From Membranipora membranacea (Eukaryota > Bryozoa > Gymnolaemata > Cheilostomatida > Membraniporidae), in NCBI GenBank assembly GCA_914767715.1, contig OU612073.1:18974001-19038000 (forward strand): a stretch of 64,000 nt of DNA, in the 5' to 3' direction. Of the stretch, positions 25,134 to 37,172 are shown one piece after another (within the stretch, counting starts at the first letter, position 1; every line of letters begins with the position of its first letter). The position numbers and the translations under genes were made by a program. The notes under the pieces were generated by a model that saw nothing but the letters and a program-made list of their open reading frames with translations, ran no database searches and was not told the origin of the DNA.

Positions 25134-27894
25134 TTACACATTGTCATTCGCAGAGCTGCATTCATTTTTGGAAGTTGATTTGTATCGACGTGTAGCAGGT
25201 TTTACTTTTTGTGGTTTCTTACTTGGGTTTTCACCATTGCTGAAAATGGTTAAGCCAAATAATTTTTTGTACATTTTTCGTACATAATAGTGAAATTATT
25301 TCCTAGCTTATAACTCATAGCTCAGAACATATTAAGCTGAGTTATTACATGACATGCAGAGGCACTCACCTTGCGCAGTGTGGGCTTGTTCTGGTTGAGC
25401 AATGAGTCACGACTTCACTAGTGAATTCCCATTCCTTTGGTTGAACACAGCGACTATGAATGACTTCGGCTTTAGTCTTACTTATCCACATCAGGTGACA
25501 TCCACAGTACATGGGATTAGTACTCATGTTAAACGTTATCAGCTGTGAGCTGTTTTCAACTAGGGGAGACATCAGGCAGTAGTTAATAATCTACAATAAA
25601 CATAAAATTATGCCAATTATACATAGTCAGAAACCCTGACAGTAGTATCTGTTTTTTTGTTGGGGTTTTGCCCAAATATAGAGTTTGATCACTGAGTAAT
25701 ACCACCGTCAATAATTTCCTTACAATCTGTAATGTTTATCTGTTTATGCTTCTTACCTTGATTTTGTTATATGAGACATCCACTGATCTGAGGTGTGTCT
25801 TATTGTTGAATGACTTTGGAGCGATCATCTTCAGTGAGTTATCTGCAATAATACCATTTACATCTATGCAGCTTGGACCAAGGCTTGGTCCCAAATTTGA
25901 CAATTTCTCTATATCCATTATCCTGTAAGGAATTATGCCCTCTTTTTGCCAGGCAGAACAACTCATATAATTGATCTTTGGTATTGGTGCAGACTTGATA
26001 TGTAAGCCATCCCACTTGAAACCCTTGTAAGAATTCTCACATTCAAATTTCCGATTCACAAGTTGTCACTTATGTCTTGTGAGCATAATAAGGAAATTTC
26101 ATTAATTCCTATCACCCTACTCGGGTTTTTCATGTTTTCGCTTCTACCAGCCATGCAAACAGATGTCGTCAAATCGTCGAAACATCTAGTCAGATCAGAC
26201 CCCCTCCCCAGTATGATACAGAGGTTGTTAAGTTTTTCTGTGTAGTACTCAGAACTCATTACATTGTATATTTTATCTTTTAACGATTCTAAAACAAATA
26301 TTTTTTACCTGCTACATCCAGTGTACTGAGAACAGATAGGGTGTTCAGCAGAAAGTTTACATTGATCAGTCTATTTCCTCTTAGCCTAAGCACCTGCAGG
26401 TGATCGAGACCTCGCATATCCAACACAGATACCATCATAAGCTTGTTATTATCCAGATTCAGTTCTCTGAGGCTAGTTAGTCCTCTGACAAACCTTAGCT
26501 CTGTGAGTAGATTTTCACTCATGTCTAGGATGCCGACTTCGCCTGATGATGCATAAGGAAAACCTTAATTATTAGTTCATATAGATACATATTATGTTTG
26601 ATTGTACTTAAGAATGTATATGTGTACTTTATAAAGTCAATCATAAATAAAATTTAAAAAACGATCTCATTACTACAGTAATGGTGTTACTCAAATTTTC
26701 TGAAACTATTAAAAAGTTCTCCTCTCACACCGAACAAAGACCCATGTTGAATATTATGGTATCACTGCTAGATTTTGCAACAAAGGAGTAGAAAGCGGCT
26801 CAGTTGGTTAGACGCCGGTCTTTAGCATGCAAAGTTGAAGGTCATTGGTTCGAATCTCACTGCAGTCCACTGACTACTAGGGTTTGTTGGACCCGCAGGT
26901 GTGCTTTGACCTGCCTACAAACTGAGAGGAAATTGGCGCAGACATTGCAGCCTTGTCCTTAAGGCAACTCTTATATCTGCTACCCATTCTTTCAGATGTG
27001 GTAAGTTACTAGACCAATGTAATTTGAACCAACACTATTAAACCAACAAATAAATAATGTTAACCCACCGGCATACACGAAAGCCTCATCATGGACTTTG
27101 CTGAGATTACTGCAGCACAGTGAGATATTCTCCAGGTTAAGTGCTGAGAACACTTGGAACTGTTTCGGTTCAAGTTGGCCCTCTGATAATGCGCTGTAAC
27201 TGGCATCAAGACTGGCTACAGCAACTTTAGGCGTCTCTTTGATACGATTTGTGATAATTTGAGGAAGTTTATCTGATTGTCTGACACCTCCAGCACTAGC
27301 AACTTCAATATCAGAATGTAACTAAAATAAAATAGAATAAATAAATTAGGAACTCACTATTTACATTGTTACTGTACATCAAAGCTCAAAAGCACACGTC
27401 CATACCTTGTGATACCAGAGGAGAAACCTTGATGCTGCTTTGTTTTTTTGTTTCGGTATTAGTATGGGTCTACAGACTGTATACTAATGTGGCAAATGAG
27501 CGTTTCAGTTCCGATGCCCTTCCTTAAAGTAGCACCGTGATCCAACGAGAATCCAACACAGGACCTTTCGATTGAGAGACTAATGCCATATCCATTGCAC
27601 CATTACGCCAAAAAGAAAACTGCTCTTTTGGTTTACAAAGATGCACTGTGGTTACAGTAATGAGTTGCATTATTCATATCTCTTGCCACCCATGGCCATA
27701 CTAACCTTAAGTACGCCCCGAAATAGGTCAGCACCTTTACAGCTTATCTCGAGTGTGACGTTTGATGTGGACGATTTCTCGACGTCTTTACAGTGGCAGT
27801 TTATCGGACAATCGAAACATGCTGCCAAATTCAGCAATGCACATTCAATAAGGAGTAATTGAGCTAAAAGCTTCAACAAGCTGCAGGACACCAT
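25134..27894 (-). CDS. Secreted leucine-rich-repeat protein with LRRNT and LRRCT caps
   Basis: Minus-strand exons: 27894-27706 (signal peptide LLAQLLLIECALLNLAACF, then an LRRNT cysteine cluster CPINCHC), 27321-27069, 26542-26309 (clear LRRs: LRELNLDNNKL, LQVLRLRGNRL, LSTLDVAG), 25922-25757 (CIDVNGI, LRSVDVSYNKI), 25590-25370 (LRRCT: NPMYCGCHLMWI and later Cys) and 25239-25134 (basic, serine-rich tail ending in TAA). Phases match at every join except between 26309 and 25922 (phase 1 leaving, phase 2 needed), so a short exon is probably missed or the acceptor is misplaced. There is no transmembrane helix or GPI signal at the end, so the product is probably secreted. It resembles small extracellular LRR recognition proteins; the ligand cannot be read from sequence. 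It converges with esterase 1, about 180 bases between stop codons. Confidence 0.78.
26785..27045 (+). mobile_element. tRNA-derived SINE (family B) in an LRR-gene intron
   Basis: A near-consensus A box (CGGCTCAGTTGG, 26796-26807) and B box (GGTTCGAATCT, 26847-26857) frame a tRNA-Ala-like head with an AGC-like loop. A non-tRNA body of about 150 bases and an A-rich end (ACCAACAAATAAATAA) follow. It lies antisense inside the intron 26543-27068. The flanks do not form a full cloverleaf with the head, so it is not a tRNA gene. Confidence 0.7.
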
Positions 27895-28712
27895 TTTGAA
27901 AAGTGTTATGGTTTTGACAAAGTGGTCATTGCACAGTGTATCACATCAAGACTTACTTTACGAGTCTGCGATAGACAATGGTGATAGCGAAATCAAGTGT
28001 AATGCCCCCATCATCAGTCCTATGTATATACTGTTTATTTTGGAAGACAAGACACTATTATCATCCTGGAGTGATTTTCCCTTACCATACAAAAAAACTA
28101 GGCAAAATGATGAGAAGGTGATAAAAACAAAGGAAGGAGGAAAACAATTACACATTATACATAAAGTCTAAGATACATTGCATACCGTGTTTAAACTAAT
28201 TGCTTCCCAGTCTATGTGTTTGCTTACACACACACACATATATATATATATAAATATAAACTTATTTGTTAAAATGTTTTTCAGAATAAGACAAAAAAAA
28301 ACTTTGAAAAAACACAGCAGTTCACATGGAATGAGTTGTTGTCAGTGGCTGATACATTTTGTATGGTGAGGTCACTCGGTGCAAGAAATGGCAATGGCAT
28401 GCGCTAAGGGTTTATATCTCATTTAAATCTGTAATTTCTATTATGATCACCAAAAAAGGAAGAAAACTTCACCTAGCCATAAATCTGAGAATTTTTGTTT
28501 CAAATCCACAAGAGAAGACCATAGCCTTCAAATTCCTACTATTAATTCAACTCTACTGTTGCCACAATACTTAACTCATCGCCAAAATGCTACGTGTGAT
28601 TGGATGGATGGATTTAGTATACTCACTAAGAAACAAGCTGTGAAATAAGGTGTAGACACTGGCACAGGTAAAAGACAAAAGCAACGGAAAATTAGGCGAC
28701 TGTAGAAGAGTT
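27895..28712. other. Spacer with CA/TA microsatellite
   Basis: This is the upstream side of the LRR gene. A (CA)n(TA)n tract runs about 28226-28258. Open frames here (27896-28171, 28178-28369, 28359-28574, all +) lack support. Confidence 0.45.
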
Positions 28713-29110
28713 AAAAAAGTATATTGTTTAGTGTGAGATGGATGTCAAAAAATCAATATCAGGGTTCTCAATGCCTAGCTTGATAGTGTCCTTAAAAAGT
28801 TTACTAATGCATTTCTTATCACTTGCATAGACTTATGCAAATAGTATGGGTAGACAGAAAGTAATTAGATATACGATGAAACTTTTAAATAACATATTAG
28901 AAAGATGCTTGGAACTGAGATACACAAATCTTTTAACAATGTACATATTTTGGGAGGCTGTCGCTAACACTGATTGCACATGTTCTTGAAAGCATAGTTT
29001 ATCATCAACTGTGATGACAAGATATCCCCCTTTTTCACACGATAGCGATCGGTATGTCATTGTCTGCCTAATGAAGTATTGAATGTATATATATTGGATT
29101 AGCAAATTTT
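28713..29110 (-). pseudogene. LINE reverse-transcriptase remnant (ORF2 C-terminal part)
   Basis: The minus-strand frame reads YLVITVDDKLCFQEHVQSVL, then TASQNMYIVKRFVYLSSK and LFKSFIVYLITFCLPILF. This is the segment after the YxDD palm region in non-LTR retrotransposons (compare the common LGV.ID.KLxWxxHV and Y.lkrL patterns). After an in-frame TAA the frame goes on (ASDKKCISKLFKDTI..), as expected of LINE ORF2. No 5' part is present, so this is a dead 5'-truncated copy. The clade (CR1/L2/RTE) is not assignable by eye. Confidence 0.7.
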
Positions 29111-29752
29111 TCAAGTCAAAAGTTTTTTTGCACTTCTGTTTTTCAGAATATCTTTATTTTGGAACTGTGAGGGTGTAAATAAATGATGCTAATGATATCA
29201 CAGTACTAACGAGATTCGAGTACTAGGAGCTGGGTGCAGCGCATCTCTTAGCAGCGTGTCGTAAAACCACCTTTTTCAATCACAAAATCTGAGGCAAAAA
29301 CTTTCAAACCAACTCGTTTTTCATTCCCGTGGTTCGAGGCAAAAATTTCACCCCACTTTCCCCAACAAGATCGAGCAATGAAGAACAAGTAGTTGAGTTT
29401 TCATATTAGTGCTTTCATTGACGTCTTACTATACTTTAAAAACTGTTCACAATTAAAAGCTTTCAGCAACAAGAATTTTTAGCTGACGAAATGTGAAACT
29501 TTTCACCACGTTAATATTGATGGAGCATCCCATCGGTCAATAAAAAATATAAAGGATCTCGGGGGACTGCAGGGCATTGCATTGTTTTGATGCTTATTTA
29601 TGCACAATATCACAGCAGACTTACATAGCAGGCTGATATCTTATTCCTTAGATTCAAGTCGTCTTGTCAGTGATTTTTTGGAAGAGAAGAGAAGAACCCA
29701 TACATTTGTTTTATTGTGAACATTTACAAAACTGTGTTTGCAATTTAACAGC
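29111..29752. other. Spacer upstream of the lectin gene
   Basis: No coding or structural signal is visible. The stretch presumably includes the promoter and 5' UTR of the lectin gene that starts at 29753. Confidence 0.4.
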
Positions 29753-32022
29753 ATGGTGAAATTCACGGCATCATTCCTTCTACTCGGGACGACAAGACTT
29801 CTCTCAGGTAAAAATACTAACCACTACGAATGACTAGTTGTTCAGTTGTAGGTGCTAACCTTTTCAGGTGATTCCATAGAAAGTAGTCAATACCCTAGAG
29901 ATAGTATAATATTTCTGTATGCCATGTCAATTTTAACATCTATAAATAATAATCAGGGGTTCACTAAAGATCTACCTGAGGGTGCATTATAACCTCCATC
30001 TTTGTAAATGATTTTATCAATCTCTTTCTCACATAAGAAATCCACTCCACAAGTTAAAGTCTATAATTTGAATTTTTTACATAATCAACACGTTCTCTCC
30101 AAAACATGTGTCAACATTTTTCTTGTTAGCCTTGGCAATGAGCGGCATTTGGTTAAAAGCAAGAAATTGTCATCAGCCCTGCATCTGGGATCAACACAAT
30201 CATACTGGAATTGAAAGCTTTTTGACGACTTCTCCGTATCATCCTGAATGCTCAACAACACCGCCAATGTCAGACTGTGCCGAGAGTTATCGATTCTTTG
30301 TCGATTATGATGAAGATATGTACAAGTCTGTCATACTATCAAAAGGTAGACTACCATTTTTTTAGCAACTGATACAGGGTCATTGTTATCTCAACAACCA
30401 CCATAAATAGATTCATGTCAGTCTTATTTATAAGATATGAATGAGTGGATAATTGGTTTTGTATTAATAATAGACTTGATAATTGTAACAGTTGGTGGTG
30501 AACACAGACCGAGTTCACTTTGAGAATTCCACAGTGAAGCCTTTTATTATGACTGAACGCCCTTTATATCCTTGTATTGTCTCTGTTTATCAGGCTTATA
30601 TGAAGTGTTGTCCCATCTTGCTAATAATGTAGATGTATCACACTTATCCTCATTAGAACTGAGTTATATTGACATTTTTAGTCCTAGCAATCAAAATTTC
30701 TCTAGTTGGTGGCAATATCGATATCAACCTTCTATTCAAGCGATTTAGAGTTACTAGTTTTTTTATTGGGCTAATCCGACCATTTGGTGATAGGTATGAT
30801 GCCGTTAATTCAGTTAATTTCATTGTTTGTGGCCAAAAAATTTTCCCATCATGGCAACTCTTATGAGACGCGTCAATTAGTTCAATTCTTGGTCATGTTT
30901 CTAAGTTCCCATACCACCCCTCTCCTTTCCAATACCCTCTCTTACTTCAACAATTATTTTTCTTTCAATATCTGAAGATCATATTTATCAATTCATCAGC
31001 CAGGGTTCCCACGCTGCTTCTCTATTTAATCATATGGAGTTGCCTTTCCATATGAGCAAAGCGCAGACCACACCCAAAAATAAACAAACCGCACCTGATT
31101 GAACTTTTTTATGCCAAGTGCTCTCAAAGTTGAATTGTTTTTTATCCGACAAATCGTTCTGTATTGTGAAACTTGAACCAGTGGTCAACCTGATTTGATT
31201 TGATAGATGTTAATGAACAATCCCACCAGGTTGAACACTCCTGGAAGTTGTAATTTGTTAACAGATGATGGCATCTCTGTGTTTCCTTTTAGCTTTCTAA
31301 AGTATGTCACATTTACCTTCTCTTATTCTGTAATGATTTTTTTAACTTAGGGCTGTCACAGAGTTCTTTGAGCTGGTCATCAGCATATTCTACTGGTCCT
31401 GCCAACAAAGCATTTGATGGAGATACTGAGACAATGTTTCACTCTCATAGCGAACAGGTGACATGGCTGAAAGGTGATCTTGGCAATAATCATATGATAA
31501 TCGGAGCTTACTTCACCAGCAGAAACAGTGACACCGCAGGTATGTTTGAGCCTTATCTAATCTGTAAACATTCAGTATACACATAGCCAACGTGTTGGCT
31601 CTGATCGGTGGGTTGGGAGAAGAAGGGCCAATGATAGGTCATACGGTACTTTCCTGGAAGCTTGTTATTCACTGCCAGGAGTTCAAGGTTGACTGTTCAA
31701 ACCCAGAGCACCCTTGGGTGTATATATATATCCAATGCCAACAAAATAATCCCTCCTGTTCCTCATGCTTATTTGGTTTTCAGATCGTACTGAGAACCTG
31801 CACTTCCAGGTAGCTGTTACTGATGAGGACTTAGATGACTACCCAAACAACTTGTGCCATGTCTATCCTGGACCACCGCTGACACAATCTCAAGTAATAT
31901 GGTTACCCTGTCATCCTGCCAGAGCAGGAAGATTCTTCAAAGTAATGATGATTTTAGCAGATCATGCTAACTTTCTTCAGATCGCAGAATTTGATGTGTA
32001 TGGATATTTGGTGCCTTCTTGA
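29753..32022 (+). CDS. Secreted fucolectin-like (F5/8-type C) lectin, 232 residues
   Basis: Four exons, all joined in phase 1: 29753-29807, 30130-30345, 31351-31539 and 31784-32022. Exon 1 gives a signal peptide (MVKFTASFLLLGTTRLLS). Exon 2 is a Cys-rich segment (NCHQPCIWDQHNHTG, ECSTTPPMSDC). Exons 3-4 form a discoidin/fucolectin jelly-roll: LSWSSAYSTGPANKAFDGD, then WLKGDLGNN, LPCHPARAGRFFKVM and the closing IAEFDVYGYL. The family binds fucose or other sugars, often in innate recognition or self-adhesion. The canonical fucose-binding His/Arg set cannot be confirmed by eye. AATAAA lies at 32216-32221. The long third intron contains a SINE relative at 31595-31735. Confidence 0.82.
31595..31735 (+). 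mobile_element. Diverged SINE of family A in lectin intron 3
   Basis: It shares TTATTCACTGCCAGG and then GTTCAAGGTTGACTGTTCAA and CACCCTTGGGTGTATA with the SINE at 11431-11591, in the same order. The A-box side has rearranged, so it is an older copy. Confidence 0.6.
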
Positions 32023-33334
32023 TTCAACTGACTTCTGGGCAGCCTTTCATGAATAGGAAATGACTAATGAATACACACATGAATCCTACAACAATACAGG
32101 ATTATCCATCTATGGTTGAGATATTTTTTTTGTATAGTGGTACATATAATTTGTTCCATTAAGAAACAGTATGTTTGATTCGCTCAGGGTCATGCAACTT
32201 CAAACAAATCAACTAAATAAAATCGTAGTAAAAATATAGATAAGACAATTTTGTTTTTAACAATCGTCACTTATACAGATCCTCTGTAGATCTATGGGGC
32301 TCGGAATGCTATGATGGTAAATGGTTTTTTTGACCCAATTCATGATTGAAGTTTCCGTTAAGTGTGTGCCGTTTTGGCTTTAATGATAGTCTGTTTTGAA
32401 ACGGCTAACAACTATCTTGTTGGTAATGTTGACACCCTTTTCTTAAGCTGTCTGCTGACCTCTAAAAATGTTGTGACATCTTGGCAATTCGAATTTTATC
32501 GTTATGGTCTGAACACACTTGGTGGTTGTGCAGCGGAGCGGTCAATACGTATTCGGCAGCGGATCCGTTCCACGACCGCCACGAAATCTGCTTAGATGTG
32601 TTTAGACAATCAGAATTAACACCATCTGTAATAATATGTAGCCTTGACCAAGTCAATGGTCAAGTCAATAAATCTTATTAATTTTATCACTAGTGTATTT
32701 TTTTTTCTTTGTATCTCCGCTTTTCTTAATGTTTAAGTGATTTGTACTGTCACTGCATGGAAAGCATTTATAAAGATGATTGTAGGATGACAATAAAAGT
32801 ATATATGTATAATGGTGTAGTAAGATAGTTGACCACATTCAGTTGCTATGGAATTCATGACACATCAAACACCAAAATGAGACAGTTATCGCATTTAATT
32901 ATATAAATTGTACAAAAAGAAGAAAATAGCTGTAAAAATTGTGCTTTGTTGACATTTCTGCAGTTTTCGAGAGGAAATAACAAAGCATTAAATATCATAA
33001 CTTCATAATTGAAGGAAAACTCCAGGATACTAATAAAATCTCGATAAAATCATGCAATATTTTATTGAATTAATAAATTAATATAAATATTAGATTTTTA
33101 TAAACAGAATTCAGTGTAGAACCAATGAGTGGTGGCAATCACTACTTATTCCCGTTTGTCTGATGTGATCGAGGTAGTTCAAACAGTTGAAACAATTCTG
33201 TAATATATAATGACATGGAAAAATGTCAACCGATCCCTCGATGCTATTATTAGAATTTTACCAAAGATCAACATGGATGCATTTCAATACATAGTTGAAG
33301 GGAACTGAGACTTTCGGTTGTTGATAATGTAACA
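32023..33334. other. Lectin 3' UTR and AT-rich spacer
   Basis: The lectin 3' UTR ends near 32240. Beyond it there is AT-rich DNA without supported genes. Open frames at 32362-32681 on both strands overlap one another and lack motifs. Confidence 0.45.
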
Positions 33335-33483
33335 TCATGATGGCACCCAGGCCTCGGGCGCATATGGTGTGTCTTCTATATCTCTTGTTTCTTTGACTTT
33401 TTCTTGTGATATCTTACCTGCCTCGAATCTATTCATGTGCCACTCATGGAAGCAGAATTTTTTGTAGATGGTGAGTGATCTTG
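33335..33483 (-). CDS. Possible C-terminal exon of an unresolved minus-strand gene
   Basis: After a pyrimidine-rich tract and AG (..TTTTTTGCCTCATACTATATTCAAG) the frame reads SLTIYKKFCFHEWHMNRFE, then AGKISQEKVKETRDIEDTPY and APEAWVPS, ending in TGA. It has a charged, exonic composition. A possible preceding exon ends near 33797 with a GTAAGT donor and a compatible phase 2. No ATG or domain is found, so the gene is unresolved. Confidence 0.3.
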
Positions 33484-33550
33484 AATATAGTATGAGGCAA
33501 AAAACAATCACGTTAATGAGTAAATTTAATGACACATGATACAAAGACAA

Positions 33551-34397
33551 ACATAACTTCCTTATTATGTCTCATAGCCTGTGGATCTTCACCTTATTAT
33601 GTTTACAGTGTGGCATCTCATCGGTCAACATTACAAATATATTTGGTGAGAGGGGGGGGGGGTCAAACAACAAAACTCACCAAATTATTTTTTATAAAAT
33701 TGTGTTCCAGTCAGAGGTTCAAAGGCCGAATAACACATTAGTGAGCTATAGATTTGTCATTTACCAACTAGTAACTGTTGCATATTTACTTACACCATAC
33801 TAGCAACAATAATCGTCTTGTCTATTTTTCTGTTTTTGGAGTCGCGCCCTCGAGTCGCCAGATTTTATGCAGTGGAATAGGAGTAACCAGAACTGCAGGC
33901 AAATTTTATCCAATCCAACTGTTTAGTTTAGTCTTAGCTTTATAATGCAAAATCCATCGTACTTTATCCCTACTAGAGAGGAAGAAGTTATTATTGCCTC
34001 ACATCTAGATCTCATCGTATAGTCATCACGGTGATGTCACCTTTTAAGTTTCATTCCTTCATTTCCTTTCCCTAGGATTGGCTGATCATAACATGACTTG
34101 TGCAAAATCCACTCCAAGGTTTATTGAGCTACAAATAGATCATGTGATGGAGCTGATTAAATGAAAGTGAAACTGGAGTAAACTATCACTTCTCGCTATG
34201 CTCTCATCTTTGGATCAATTTGAATATTACATGACATCATTTTCTACAAACTTCCCCTTAAAAAAGATTACTCGTCCATTCTAAATAAGGTCATTGTACA
34301 TATCTTCCTCATTCATTTTCTGTGGACATAGTTGATAGAGATAGATAGAGAGATAGAGAGATAGAGATAGAGATAGTGAATAGTGATAGCAGATAAA
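33551..34397. other. Spacer upstream of the GPCR with poly-G and GATA runs
   Basis: A run of ten G starts near 33651, and an imperfect (GATA/GA) microsatellite occupies 34333-34377, ending about 20 bases before the GPCR start codon. No gene is seen. Confidence 0.5.
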
Positions 34398-35384
34398 ATG
34401 GCTCAGAATAATACCACAATTTGGACGAGATATTCCTCAGAGTTACCACGAGAACTAGCTGTTGTTCCTGTGATTCAGAATGTATACATACTGTTGAGTA
34501 ATGTACTTGTCATGCTCACCTTTTGGAAGATGAGAAAGTTTAGTCTGCGGCATCTCTTTATGATTGGACTCGTTGGGTCAGACATTATAATGGTTGTGAT
34601 AAACTCTATAGGCGCTGGAATTACAATAAACGGCAGCGCGACTGTTACAGATCTTCAATGTAATCTGTTGGGGATTGCTGCCACCTCAGTCGTGGAGATT
34701 ACCACCTCTATTCACAGCACTATGTGTATCGATCGTTGGTACTCTGTGAGGTCACCATTAACATACAGAACATTTAAAGAGAAGAGAAGCTCACGGATTA
34801 TCGTAAAAACAGTTATAGTATTTTGTTACTTGACACCGGTAGCGTTCAATTTTTTATTTCTATATTCAAACTTAGTAAGTTTTTATTTTGAACCATTTAT
34901 TCCCAACTGTGTAGTAGGCCCAGCTAATAATGGGATTACTGGACTAGCTGTCAGCGCAGGACTGTTTGTTATCGTCCCACTTCTCATTCAAGCGTCTACC
35001 AATGGACATATATTGTACAAGATATCAAAATTGAGAGGCACCACCAAGAAAAGACTCTTCAAATCAATCAGAACAGTTCTTGTAACTGTTCTGGCATCTT
35101 ACGTTTGCTGGCTACCGACTTCTATCTGGTTGCTATGGATTATAGTAAATGGAGAGACATTAAATGGCTGGTATAGCTTTGTAAGCGTACAACTGCTTGT
35201 CGCCAATTCTGGAATGAGTTTTCCGATTTACGTATTGACTTTACAAAACTTTAGAAAAAACTTTCTTGCCCTCATGCACTGGCCACGGGTGATTCCAGTT
35301 ATGTCAACAACCAACCAAATTGGAACAGAGTCTTCGACTCCCAACAAAAGCAGAGAAGAATCATATGTAACAACAAAAGTATAG
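34398..35384 (+). CDS. Rhodopsin-like (class A) GPCR, intronless, 328 residues
   Basis: One exon with seven hydrophobic helices. Family marks in order: N-glycosylation site NNTT at the N-terminus, TM1 Asn in LLSNVLVML, TM2 Asp in GLVGSDIIM, TM3 Cys (CNLLG) and the E/DRY-position CIDRWYSV, an ECL2 Cys (IPNCVV), TM6 CWLP, and a TM7 variant NSGMSFPIYVL in place of NPxxY. The tail ends with a Ser/Thr-rich stretch and TTKV. The start is the ATG at 34398; the in-frame GTG 15 bases earlier is not an expected eukaryotic start. The receptor would signal through G proteins at the plasma membrane. The ligand is unknown, and lineage-expanded single-exon receptors of this kind are common in early animals. 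Confidence 0.85.
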   Translation: MAQNNTTIWTRYSSELPRELAVVPVIQNVYILLSNVLVMLTFWKMRKFSLRHLFMIGLVGSDIIMVVINSIGAGITINGSATVTDLQCNLLGIAATSVVEITTSIHSTMCIDRWYSVRSPLTYRTFKEKRSSRIIVKTVIVFCYLTPVAFNFLFLYSNLVSFYFEPFIPNCVVGPANNGITGLAVSAGLFVIVPLLIQASTNGHILYKISKLRGTTKKRLFKSIRTVLVTVLASYVCWLPTSIWLLWIIVNGETLNGWYSFVSVQLLVANSGMSFPIYVLTLQNFRKNFLALMHWPRVIPVMSTTNQIGTESSTPNKSREESYVTTKV

Positions 35385-36864
35385 AAAGCGCTTTTTCATT
35401 TCCTCAAAGTTTAGGGAAATCACCATCAGATAAGTTTGGCATTGATTCTAAATCACTATTGTTGGAATTGATGCTTACGTTGTAAAAAGAACAAGAATAT
35501 GTTTTCAATGAATAATTGGTTTGTTTCAGGCATATTAATTAACTTCGTCATCAATTTGTTTTGTTCTATGCCTAATTCGAAACCTCTCAACTGGAGGGAC
35601 TTAGCTTGAGATACATGCTAACCCATCACTGCTTTTAACCTTAATGTGTCACAGATTTCTTACAGTTTTATCACCTGTTTTGGTCCAGCTGCATAATATT
35701 ATTTCATATCCGTATTAACAAAATAATTTTGTGTTTGTGATAAATGCATGTACATGAAAACATTTACCAAATGCCTCATAAGACATTAACCAAATTGCTT
35801 TTTTTGTTGTGGAAAATGTCAGAATTGGCACAGTTTGTACGAAGCAGACAAAGGTGAAAGAAAAAGTAAGTTTCACCATCATCGGCAATGATTGTTCGAT
35901 GGCTCACTTTATTTCTTTATAAGTGTAGATTTACTTTTCACCTGTATCAGCCCAACAAATCATATAATACAGCACATGCGATTTGGTTTTATGCGCAGTT
36001 TGCTCCTTTCATCATCATTTTTATAAAGAGATGAGATTGTGTGTGTTATGATAAAATCCGAGACAAAGAAGGTTCTTAGAATTGTTAGATATCCTTGCAC
36101 AACGTAACGGTAACAACGTAACTCTAGGGAAATCTATTGTTTCAATACCAATCTTTTATTATGAGTTTATATAATAATACAATGATGAATAATATTCAAA
36201 AATAATTATATGCGTTGGAGAGTACGAGTCTCGACATTTTTGAAATTATCTATCCAACTTTTTAATTCTTTTTGAAACTGTAATATACATGAAAACACAC
36301 TATAGGGTAGAGCGTGACATATTAATTATATATGAAGACCAATTTCCTGTGTTTGCTGGCAGACTGCAAGTCAGGTTCACTTGTAAGAGGGACTCTCACT
36401 ATACAAAACTTGCATTGGTCTTGTTATTTCCTCATGGTTACTTTGATTAAAGGTGGACCAATCAATAGATAGATTGATAGATTGATTTGACAGACTTCAG
36501 GTCATTCAGAGCCACTTGCAATTGCTCTTGGTTTAAACGGCTATTTGCTTGAAGACCATTTGCAACTGATGAAAGAGTATCTTTGCTCTGTTGGAGTTAT
36601 TCCACGTCAAATGATGGCTATAGAATCATCAGTTTCTAATGAAAGCAGACTTTGGACTGTATAATAATTGCATTATCACGTGCATGATCTGATAAAAAGC
36701 GGTTACAAAGGAATATTACATCAATGCCTGCAGTTTTCTGAAGTTAAGGTGTCAGCATGCCAACCAACTTAAGATGTACATGACCGTATATAGATCATTC
36801 ATTCAAACCAAATTGTGAATGTCTTTAGCTTTTACATTTTGCATTTTGCATCTGGGAATAGGAG
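35385..36864. other. GPCR 3' flank and spacer
   Basis: AT-rich sequence without a supported exon. It includes a short GATA/GATT run (36467-36490). Nothing else is noted. Confidence 0.4.
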
Positions 36865-37170
36865 CCTATAATAGAGGAGCATATAGGCGCGGCTATCATT
36901 TGAACCATTTTTATATTTGTCTTGGACCAAAACCCGCCTTACAAGCTGGATGAATAGAGGCTGAGTAGGTTGAATAGGCTGAATAGCTGAATAGGCTGAA
37001 TAGGAACAAGAGGCTGAATAGCTCAGTGCCTTGTAAACATGATGTTGTCAGTTCTCCTTTCAAAGGCATGCCTATTAGCTGTGGGGTGCCTCATAACTGG
37101 AGCATTTTTATTTTTTCTGAGGGAGGTGGTTCACTTATAAGGCCGGTGCCTTATAAGTGAGGTATTACGG
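36865..37170 (+). mobile_element. Truncated, internally deleted pogo/Tigger-like copy
   Basis: This matches the element at 62787-63352 in inverse orientation. Its left part (GCATATAGGCGCGGCTATCATT..) matches 63229-63295. After an expanded minisatellite (36958-37020), the right part (GGGGTGCCTCATAACTGGAG..) matches 62787-62872. It ends in the same TIR, ..CTTATAAGTGAGGTATTACGG, followed by TA at 37171. The opposite TIR is missing and the helix-turn-helix segment is deleted. Confidence 0.7.
36955..37025 (+). repeat. GGCTGAATA minisatellite
   Basis: About seven units related to GGCTGAATA or GCTGAATAG sit in the middle of the pogo-like fragment, where the intact copy has a single CTGAATAGCTCAGTGG of the tRNA-like sequence. 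Confidence 0.7.
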
Positions 37171-37172
37171 TA

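Noticed and set aside
26795-26870. tRNA-Ala-like sequence
   Set aside because: The A and B boxes are good, but the acceptor stem does not pair and a SINE body follows, so it was called a SINE.
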